From contig JARFIW010001111.1 in the NCBI GenBank assembly GCA_036346225.1, positions 682,001 to 746,000 on the forward strand: a stretch of 64,000 nucleotides of DNA, in the 5' to 3' direction. Source of the stretch: Platerodrilus igneus. Its lineage: Eukaryota > Arthropoda > Insecta > Coleoptera > Lycidae. Positions 56,101 to 64,000 of this stretch are shown one piece after another (position 1 is the first letter of the stretch; each line of letters begins with the position of its first letter). The notes under the pieces are model-generated. The model ran no database searches and was not told the origin of the DNA. It saw only the letters and a program-made list of their open reading frames with translations. A program made the translations under genes and the position numbers.

Positions 56101-58118
56101 AAACTAAAAGATAAAGATATTCAAGTAAGATTCGAAAAAATGTCAAATGAATTGCTGAATGATATCGGAAAAATATCTGAAACTAAGGAAGTAGAAACAG
56201 AATGGAATAACATTAAATCCAGCCTAGACATGGCGGCCAGAGATATTCTGGGGTATACACAAAAAGAAAATAAGAAACCATGGATAACAAAGAATATCCT
56301 GAATTTAATAGAAGAAAGACGAAAATACAAAAATAAATCAGACGAAACAGGAAAACAGAGATACAAAGCCATAAAATGGGAAATTATTCGAAAATGCAGG
56401 AAAGCTAAAGAACAATGGATTGATGAAAAGTGCAAAGAGGTACAAACGAAGATGGAAATAGGAAAGACAGACGAAGCATACAAATTAATTAGAATGAATT
56501 TTAGGGATATAAAACATATAGCAAGGAAACGTCATTATAGAAAACGTAGAGAAAGTGGGTAGATGGCAAGAATATATAGGGAATTTATATGCAGGAGAGG
56601 AACTAACTGCATTAGAACAGGAATCAGACATTGAAAATGACGACTTGGGATATGCTATACTTAGAGATGAGTTTGAATTAGCATTAAAGAGTCTGAAAAA
56701 TGGTAAGGCGCCGGGTACAGATAAGGTGCAAGCAGAAACTCTAAAAACCGCTGGACAAGCAGTAACAAAACGTCTCTTCCAACTTGTAACCTATATGTAT
56801 GAGACAGGCCAGATACCCAAAGATTTCAAACGTAGCATCATAGTAACTATACCAAAAAAGAAAGGCGCGGATAGATGTGAAAATTTTCGAACAATAAGTT
56901 TGACAGCACACGTGTTAAAAATATTAACTAGAATTGTGCAAAGACGAATGGAAAAACGGGCGGAAGAAATACTAGGAGAAGACCAATTTGGGTTTAGGCG
57001 AAACAGGGGAACACGGGAGGCTATTTTAGCTCTGAGAGTGATAATGGAGAAAACAATAGAAAAAGGGGAAAGCATGTATATAGGGTTTGTAGATCTGGAA
57101 AAAGCATTCGACAATGTAAATTGGAAAAAAATGTTTGAAATACTCAAAAAGATTGGAATGAGTTATAGGCAAAGACGAATAGTACATAGCTTATACAAAG
57201 AGCAAACAGCAGTAATAGAATTAGAGCAGGAACGTAGAGAAGTAAACATCAGGAAAGGGGTGAGACAGGGATGTTCCCTATCCCCACTAATTTTTAACTT
57301 GTACATTGAAGAGGCAATGAATACTGTCAAATGCAGGAAGACATTTGGAATTACTATGCAGGGACAAAAATTGATATGCTTAGATTTGCAGATGATACCG
57401 CGGTATTAGCGTCTAGCAAGGAAGAGTTTGAAGCTGCTTTTAATGAAATGAAAATGGTTCTAACAGAAAGATACGGTATGAAAATTAACAAAACTAAAAC
57501 TAAAGTTCTAGTATGCAAAGGTGGGGAAAATAAATCAAAAACAAGAATACAAATTGGTAACGAGAACTTACAAGAGGTTAAGGATTTCTGCTACTTAGGA
57601 AGCCAAATAACGCAAGATGGGAAAAGCACAAAAGATATAAAACAAAGATTAGCACAAGGTCGTGCTACATTTAACAAGAAAAGAAACTACTGTGCTCAAA
57701 GACCACAAACATAGAAACAAGGAAAAGATTGCTTAAAACATATGTGTGGAGCACAGCACTGTACGGCTGTGAAGCCTGGACAGTAGGAGAAGCGGACAAG
57801 AAAAAGGTAGAAACCTTTGAAATGTGGTGCTACAGACGTATGATGAAGATATCATGGACAGACAAAGTTAAGAACGAAGAGGTACTAAAAATGGTAGGGG
57901 AAGAAAGAAATATGTGGAAAACGGTAAAAAATAAGAGAGATAGGATGATAGGCCACATACAACGGCATGAGGGAATAGTGCGGAATATATTAGAAGCAGA
58001 GATAGGAAAAAAGAGAAGAAGGGGCAGACCTAGGTTAGACTACTGCACACAGATAGTAAAAGATGCAGGCTGTATGCGTTTCAGGGAAATGTGTAGGCTA
58101 GCTCAGAATAGAAATTGA
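56101..58118 (+). pseudogene. RTE reverse transcriptase and C-terminal domain
   Basis: A basic linker (to 56562) leads into RT frame 56555-57409: NGKAPGTDKVQAETLK, PKDFKRSIIVTIPKKKG, FRTISLTAHVLKILTRIV, DQFGFRRNRGTREAI, YIGFVDLEKAFDNVNW (first catalytic Asp), KGVRQGCSLSPLIFNLYIEE. After a frameshift near 57360, frame 57331-57714 has DMLRFADDTAVLA (catalytic Asp pair) and YGMKINKTKTKVLV. Another break near 57710 leads to frame 57729-58118 with TALYGCEAWTVGEADKKKVE and GKKRRRGRPRLDY, the usual C-terminal end of this clade. All RT motifs remain; only frameshifts disable it. Confidence 0.92.
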
Positions 58119-59312
58119 TGGAGGTATGCATCCAACTAATCCCAAGATGGATAAACTAATGACGAAAAAATAACTGTGCTTAAACATGATGATTATTATA
58201 ATAAAATACAAGCATTAGTTGGGCAATATTCTCGAATAATGTTACGTGTGTGAAAGGAGTTACTGGAAAACCATTATTTCGGCAAATGTCTAAGTGTTGG
58301 GGGATCTTGGTAGCCACAGGTTGCTTAACCCCCTTTACTGAATCTCGGTGAAATAGGGCATAAAATTAGAAAACAATAGAAGGGGAACAAGCTGTATACA
58401 CATGCTGTGTGAGAATTTCAGAGAACTATGTGGGCTAGCTCAGAATATAAATAAGTGCAGGTACGTGTCCAACCAGTTTTGAGACGTAAAACCTAATGAC
58501 GAAAAAATTAAGCGCAGATAGATCTGATGATTGTTATAAACAACTAAGTTGTTGGTTGCGAAATATCTGCAACTAATGTTGACCGTGCGAAAAGATATAT
58601 TGGAAAATATATTAAATCGGCAAATGGTTAAGTGTTGGGGGAACTTGGCAGCCACAAGTTGCTTACCTCCCTTCACAACCTTACATGTGATTTTCCAATG
58701 CTCCACCCGAAGGTACTACATTGTCCAGGAAGCGAGTTTTTTTTTTACCCGGAAAATTTCCTCCCTTCAAAATCACTGAAGGTCGGAGAAATAGGGTATA
58801 TAACTGTAAAACAATAAAAGGTGACCGAACTGCATCTAACAAAAAAGAACAGAGCCTATGAGGAAAGACAACAAACATAGAACAAGAAGAAAATTGTTGA
58901 AAGCATATGTGTGGAGCACAGCACAGTATGCCTATGAAATACGGGCAGTCTGAAACGCAGATAGAAAAAAGGTAGCAGTCTTTTGAAATGCTGTGCTTCA
59001 GATGTATGAGGACGATAGCATGGACAGACAAAGATAGTATCAAATAGGTTATAGAAATAGTAAGGGAACAAGGATATCTGGGGAAAAAGAGAAATAGAAG
59101 AGCGAAATACGTTCTAAGGCATTTTTGGGGAATAGTATGGAATATATTACAAGCAGAGATAGTAAAAAAGAGGTAGATGTAGACCTAGATCAGATAGTGA
59201 TAGATGCAGACTGTGCAAATTTTAGGGAAATGTGTAGGTTAGTTTAGAATAGGAAACAATGATGTTACGCGTCTAACCAGTTCCAGGACTGAAGACCTAA
59301 TGATGATGATGA
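58119..59312 (+). repeat. Reiterated LINE 3' ends
   Basis: GGCTAGCTCAGAATA...CCAACYAGTT...CTAATGACGAAAAA occurs at about 58097-58175, 58430-58510 and, diverged, 59235-59300. Spacers 58200-58390 and 58545-58830 are also similar to each other (AAGTGTTGGGGGA, GCCACARGTTGCTTA, GAAATAGGG). 58850-59230 repeats a degraded C-terminal coding part homologous to 57700-58100. Confidence 0.8.
58679..58759 (-). mobile_element. 5'-truncated SINE-A fragment
   Basis: The 3' 80 bp of SINE-A on the - strand (CCAATGCTCCACCCGAAGGT in + strand reading), flanked by CCTCCCTTCACAA (58666-58678) and CCTCCCTTCAAAA (58760-58772), a target duplication with one mismatch. Confidence 0.8.
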
Positions 59313-59319
59313 TGTGAAG

Positions 59320-60737
59320 CTTACGCAGGAACTCTCAAACAGGGCCAATCGTGCCCCACAATTTGGGTGCCACAAATATCGTGAAGTCTTCTTTTGAAAA
59401 TAGCCCCAGCGTTGGGCCGTCATTAATATTATGAAGTTCTTGGTTTCGTGAAGTTTACCTCGGCTATTCCACTCAGTCCTACAATGCTTATTAAACTAAC
59501 AAAGAAGCTTACCTGACCTCCTGAATCTCAAACTTCTCCTAACTGCCACGATGCTGTAATCTAAAAGAGAAATACTTACCTACAATTTTATTCAAAATAA
59601 CGCAACTATCAAAATACATCACACTCTATTTACACGAAATAAAATTTACATCTTCCAAAACTCTTTTCATTACAACTGTTCACTTACATACAATAACATA
59701 TCATTGATTAGATACAATTCATTTCTCAAAATGTGTTTTGGATAAAATATTTTCATCAGACATGTACTCTATTAATGTAAGTGGGCTAACCTCATCCCTG
59801 ACTTTAACGCTTGTGTTAATATGAGTTCACAGTAAAACTCTCTAAATTTGTGTGCAAAAATATAGCACTGCAATAATAAAACGACCTCCTTACTTTGTAC
59901 AAAATAGTCTTGTTATTCTTACATTAATTATTCATCTCTACATAAACGCGTTTTCATTTACGTATAATGTTTAAAAAATTTTTAAGTCCATCAAATTTAT
60001 AGAAATAATCACTCAAAACCACAAAGAGTTAAAGCACATCAAATAAACACCAGAACAAAGTTTTATAAAAAGCAGTTACCTGGTAACCATTATACTGCAA
60101 GCATCAGCAAACCAGACCTCAATAATGTTGTCGTCTAGAATGACTCTAGGCTATGGAACTGCTCACCAAGTTGAGTCACACCATTCCTCTCGGCACGCTG
60201 CTATTCAAAACTCTCTTATTATACCATTGAAACTGCATCCACACTTCCGAAATTTCCCATTACCATTCTATTTACAATCAACAAATCAATACTCAAAGCA
60301 TTCACCATTACCATTCCATCTTAGAACGCATTGTACGCTCCAATCACCAAATAACAATTGAATAATCGGTCGATTCGGTTCTGACTTTAAATTATAATAG
60401 GAAATCAAAAAGTATAATAAGAAAGATGTGCTAAAGCAATGTACTAGAATAAGGAACCTAAATCGGGTGAAGTTCTAAATTTATGTAGGCAAGACTTATT
60501 TTTTATTACCATAAATTCTTATGGAGCATTTAAAAGTAAAATAAAACTATCTTCTGCACTAGGGTTATAGAATTTAAGCTACAATGAAAATTATTTTATA
60601 ATACTGTACTTTTTCATATTTTTCATATACAGGGTGTCCATCGCAATCTATCTTCCTATATGTTTAGGTTTAAAATGAAATAGCTTAAGAATGAAACCCT
60701 ATTCTCCCCACTCAAGGTTAGCGGTCTTCTGAGTTAA
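59320..60737 (-). repeat. LTR and leader remnant of the long-LTR superfamily
   Basis: Two PBS-like modules at 59352-59385 and 59401-59435 (TAGCCCCAGCGTTGGGCCGT), then LTR words in the same order as 38915-40898: CCTCGGCTATTCC, CAGTTACCTGGTAACC, ATACAGGGTGTCCATCGCAA. It looks like the continuation of the leader into which the LINE inserted. No gene was recognised; the frame at 60125 is not a known family. The last 80 bp before the SINE array are unassigned. Confidence 0.6.
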
Positions 60738-61051
60738 GGCGGCTCCGTGGTGTAGTGGTATATGTGTGACTACTACGCCTAAGGTCCCGGGTTTGAATTC
60801 CGACACGGTCCGTTTGAAAAATCTTAGGCGAGCATTTTTCACAAAAATACACCCTCGTTCGGATGAGAGGTAAAATGGAGGTCCCGTGTGTGAGTGTTGT
60901 CACGCACGTTAAAGATCCCTCCCTTGCCTGGAACAGCAAGGGTTCGGCAAAATTCCAAATTTTCCAGGTAAAAAAAGCTTGCTCCCTGACCAATGTAGTA
61001 CCTTCGGGTGGAGCATTGGAAAAAAATCACATGTAAGGCTTGCAAAGTAAA
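60738..61051 (+). mobile_element. SINE-A copy 1 of tandem array
   Basis: 314 bp, tRNA-like head with A box TGGTGTAGTGG (about 60748) and B box GGTTTGAATTCC (about 60790), body to CACATGTAAGGCTTGCAAAGT. Joined directly to the next copy. Confidence 0.9.
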
Positions 61052-61259
61052 GGCGGCTTTGTGGCGTAGTTGGTATGTGTGTGACTACTACGCCCAAGGT
61101 CCCGGGTTCGAATCCCGACGCGGTCCGCTTGAAAAATGTTAGGCAAACATTTTTCACAAAAATACACCCTCGTTCGGATGATAGGTAAAATGGAGGTCCA
61201 CTGTGTGAGTGTTGTTAAGTGTTGTCATGAACGTTAAAGATCCCTACCTTGCTTGAAAC

Positions 61260-63141
61260 CACGGGATGGACACGAACCAAACAGGTTCGAGGTTCGGTTC
61301 AAGGTTCGGTTCGAGGTTCGGTTCGAGGTTCGGTTCGAGGTTCGGTTCGAGGTTCGGTTCGAGGTTCGGTTCGAGGTTCGGCTCGAGGTTCGGTTCAAGG
61401 TTCGGTTCGAGGTTCGGTTCGAGGTTCGGTTCGAGGTTCGGTTCGAGGTTCGGTTCGAGGTTCAGTTCGAGGTTCGGTTCGAGGTTCGGTTCGATTTTTC
61501 GAACCGAACCGAACCGAACTGGAAATTTTATTTTCGAACCGAACCTCGAACCGGACCGGCAAATTTTTCGAACCGAACCAAACCTAGCTCAAGGTTCGGT
61601 CCGGTTCGGTTCGAAAGGTTCGATTTTTTAAATAAAAATTTAGTTTAAAAATTTAATTTTCACTAAAAACATGTCATTTTTTTTCAATGCACATTTAAAA
61701 AACTTCTAGTCGCAAGCATATAAGAAATACAACGATTTTCTAATGTACATGGTCTCGAGTTTTAAGCCAATAGGTAAAACATGTAATAGGTATTAATTAG
61801 TGTTACATATCTAATACATTTTGTCATCGAGGCACGTTTGTAGATCAAAAATTCTAGATTAGTTTAATTTGTTTAATGCTCCTTATTTCAAATTGTTGTT
61901 TGTTTATAACTAGTATTAGATTTTAAAGAAACTCGAAATGATTTTGAAAATTTGGTTTTAAAAATAAGCTTATTTTATTTAATGAACAGAAGTCGTGTTG
62001 AAAACCATCGTAAACTTATACAAGCTGAGGTCACGGTCTACAGACTACAGAAGTTTTCAAAATAAACGAAACAATTTAATTCTTAATTAAGTATGTATTA
62101 CTAATACATCATTTTGAATTTTTTACTTTTGTATGAAAACCAGCTCTCTATTAATATTTAAAAATGTGACCTTGTAGCAAAAACTAATCTCCTTTTCTTT
62201 TGTACATAATCGCTCAACAAATGGTGTTACAAAACACATGGTACCATACTATTGACTGTTTATTTAGTGTGGCCATTACCACCAACGTCTTTAGAAGTAG
62301 ACAATACTCCAGAAGGATGACACCGAACTTTCTCTCAAAACCATAGGTTGAAGATTATGACTCATGGCGGCATAAACTTTTCAATTAATGCTGACATAAA
62401 ATAACACAGTATAATGCAAAGAATAAGCAGACATAATGCCCGTGTCATAAATACTGTTATATTTTATGAAACACGTAAACGCTGTTTGAAGTAGATTTAC
62501 GATTCTTTCCGAGAATCATCTGATATTGTCTTTTAAAAGAAATAATAATAATAATAAAGATAAACTGACAAACAGCTTTTTGTTTGTACTGTATAAGAAA
62601 TCAGCAACACCTTATTGTCTTGATACTCTTTTTATACTAACTAAAACTACAATAAAAGTAATCGCAAAGATCGTGTGATATCGTTCTTTCACGGTAAAAT
62701 GACATTAGTAAAAATCATCAATTATTAACACATTCTAAATTTTAGAGGTGGCTTTCACTATTAACCTAATTGTAATTACGCTTTGTTAAAGATAGTACGT
62801 ATTGAAAAATCAAACCTGGACAAATAGTATTAATATGATTTATGCTACTAAAATCTAAAGCAAATTAATGTTAGGTTTATTTAAAAGTAGCAACCACTAA
62901 ATATAAAAACTACATTAAACATTTAAATTGTTGTAGTTGAACGCACTAGTTGTTTAAAATATCAAAATGTCAAACCGGTTCGGTTCGGTTCCAGGTTCGG
63001 TTTGTTTTTTTCGAACCGAACCGAACCGAACCGGAATATATTTTTTTGAACCGAACCTCGAACCGAACCGGACTAAAAAGTTTTCGAACCGAACCGAACC
63101 TAGGGCAAGGTTCGGTACGGTTCGGTTCGAATCCATCACTA
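61260..63141. mobile_element. Non-autonomous hAT-like element with GGTTCG-rich ends
   Basis: 1,882 bp. Ends CACGGGATGGACACGAACC and, as complement, TAGTGATGGATTCGAACCG, imperfect inverted repeats, with an 8-bp target duplication (one mismatch). Both subterminal regions are built of GGTTCGGTTCGA words (61280-61625 and 62978-63132). The middle (61640-62960) is AT-rich without a recognisable transposase. Confidence 0.8.
61280..61500. repeat. 12-bp minisatellite GGTTCGGTTCGA
   Basis: About 18 copies with rare single-base changes. Because 12 is a multiple of three, all three forward frames stay open (Arg-Phe-Gly-Ser, Gly-Ser-Val-Arg and Phe-Glu-Val-Arg type repeats); these are not genes. Confidence 0.97.
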
Positions 63142-63270
63142 CTTGGAACAGCAACGGTTTGGCAAAATTCCAAAGTTTCCAGGTAAAAAAAAACTCGCTT
63201 TCTGGCCAATGTAGTACCTTCGGGTGGAGCATGGGAAAAAAAATTACATGTAAGGCTTGCAAAGTAAAGG

Positions 63271-63590
63271 GGCGGCTCCGTGGCGTAGATGTATGTGTGT
63301 GACTACTACGCCCAAGGTCCGGGTTCGAATCCCGACACGGTCCGCTTAAAAAATGTTAGTTGAGCATTTTTTTTTATAAAAATACACCCTTGTTCGTATG
63401 AGAACTAAAATGGAGGTCCCGTGTGTGAGTGTTGTCACGCACGTTAAAGATCCCTACCTTGCTTGGAACAGCAAGGGTTCGGCAAAATTCCAAATTTTCC
63501 AGATAAAAAAAAACTCGCTTCCTGGTCAATGTAGTACCTTCGGGTGGAGCATTGTAAAAAAAATTACGTGTAAGGCTTGCAAAGTAAAGG
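63271..63590 (+). mobile_element. SINE-A copy 3 of tandem array
   Basis: 320 bp, GGCGGCTCCGTGGCGTAGAT... head with B box GGTTCGAATCC, joined head-to-tail to its neighbours by the linker GGCTTGCAAAGTAAAGG. Confidence 0.9.
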
Positions 63591-63906
63591 GGCGCCTCCG
63601 TGGCGTAGTGGTAAGTGTGTGACTACTAGGCCAAAGATCCCGGGTTCGAATCCCGACACGGTCCGCTTGAAAAATGTTAGGCGAGCATATTTCACAAAAA
63701 TACACCCTCGTTCGGATGAGAGGTAAAATGGAGGTCCTGTGTGTGTGTGTTTTTACGCACGATAAAGATCTATACCTTGCTTGCAACAGCAAGGGTTCGG
63801 CAAAATTCCAAATTTTTCAGGTAAAAAAAACTCGCTTCCTGGCCAATGTAGTACCTTCGGATGTATCATTGGAAAAAAATTACATGTAAGGCGTGCAAAG
63901 TAAAAG
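63591..63906 (+). mobile_element. SINE-A copy 4 of tandem array
   Basis: 316 bp, A box TGGCGTAGTGG and B box GGTTCGAATCC both consensus. Linker variant GGCGTGCAAAGTAAAA at its end. Confidence 0.9.
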
Positions 63907-64000
63907 GGCGACTCCATGGCGTAGTGGTATGTGTGTGACTACTACGCCCAAGGTCCCGGGTTCGAATCCCGACACGGTCCGCTTGGAAAATGTTAGGCGA
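63907..64000 (+). mobile_element. SINE-A copy 5, cut by window end
   Basis: First 94 bp of another head-to-tail copy, with A box TGGCGTAGTGG and B box GGTTCGAATCC; continues past the window. Confidence 0.9.

Larger units (their letters stand above)
54906..59312 (+). mobile_element. RTE-type LINE with triplicated 3' end
   Basis: Non-LTR retrotransposon on the + strand, flanked by TGTGAAG (54899-54905 and 59313-59319) as target duplication within LTR-leader sequence. 5' UTR to about 55204, endonuclease and RT to 58118, then three versions of the 3' end: 58118-58190, 58400-58540 and 58850-59312. The last ends in GATGATGATGATG, the kind of short 3' repeat typical of RTE elements. Confidence 0.85.
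61052..63270 (+). mobile_element. SINE-A copy 2 of tandem array, split by hAT-like insert
   Basis: Segments 61052-61259 and 63142-63270 form one copy: A box TGGCGTAGTTGG, consensus B box GGTTCGAATCC. The break carries the 8-bp duplication CTTGAAAC (61252-61259) and CTTGGAAC (63142-63149). Confidence 0.9.

Noticed and set aside
61249..61648. Three long overlapping frames with Arg-Phe-Gly-Ser and similar repeats
   Set aside because: They are the three readings of a 12-bp minisatellite and carry no gene.

Overview
The window looks like heterochromatin-like DNA from an arthropod, most likely an insect. It is strongly AT-rich, has no recognisable host gene, and is almost entirely mobile elements inserted in each other. 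The element mix (BEL/Pao, an env-bearing Ty3/gypsy errantivirus-type element, a Penelope-like element with a GIY-YIG nuclease, an RTE-type LINE, a ZMYM/DUF4371-type hAT, tRNA-derived SINEs) fits insects; no species can be named from sequence alone. Almost every coding region is broken. Many breaks are single-base indels, so some could be sequence errors rather than decay.

Layout. 716-2600: relic Ty3/gypsy integrase on the + strand, split by a tRNA-SINE, followed in the same frame by an OARD1-like macrodomain relic. 3357-9331: complete-ended BEL/Pao element on the - strand (LTRs, 5-bp target duplication) whose integrase core is deleted. 9997-11722: solo LTR. 11752-14315: 2.6 kb palindrome of two head-to-head Penelope-like copies. 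14398-18734: TA-tailed SINEs and another probable solo LTR. 18735-40898: a very large long-LTR (1.98 kb) element on the - strand retaining only gag and protease. It is interrupted twice: by a 9.0 kb errantivirus-type gypsy (19481-28494, inside its 3' LTR) and by a defective 5.7 kb element (31777-37496, inside its gag).

40899-44562: TA-tailed SINEs, a reiterated LTR/PBS leader and related LTRs. 44571-47917: hAT relic with a perfect 8-bp target duplication. 48058-48521: two intact-looking hammerhead ribozymes 301 bp apart. 48562-52641: solo LTR of the big element's family. 52680-54855: SINE fragment, five-unit PBS-like array and an LTR. 54906-59312: RTE-type LINE with a triplicated 3' end. 59320-60737: LTR-leader remnant. 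60738-64000: head-to-tail array of tRNA-SINEs, one copy split by a non-autonomous hAT-like element with GGTTCG-rich ends.

Two themes connect the regions. First, the long-LTR elements repeatedly sit exactly inside (TA)n microsatellites, several of which are the 3' tails of one tRNA-derived SINE, so SINE tails appear to act as landing pads. Second, the junction of LTR end plus primer-binding site of these elements is tandemly reiterated (at least 12 modules at four places). With the hammerhead pair, the macrodomain behind an integrase and the Penelope palindrome, these are the most unusual signals here.
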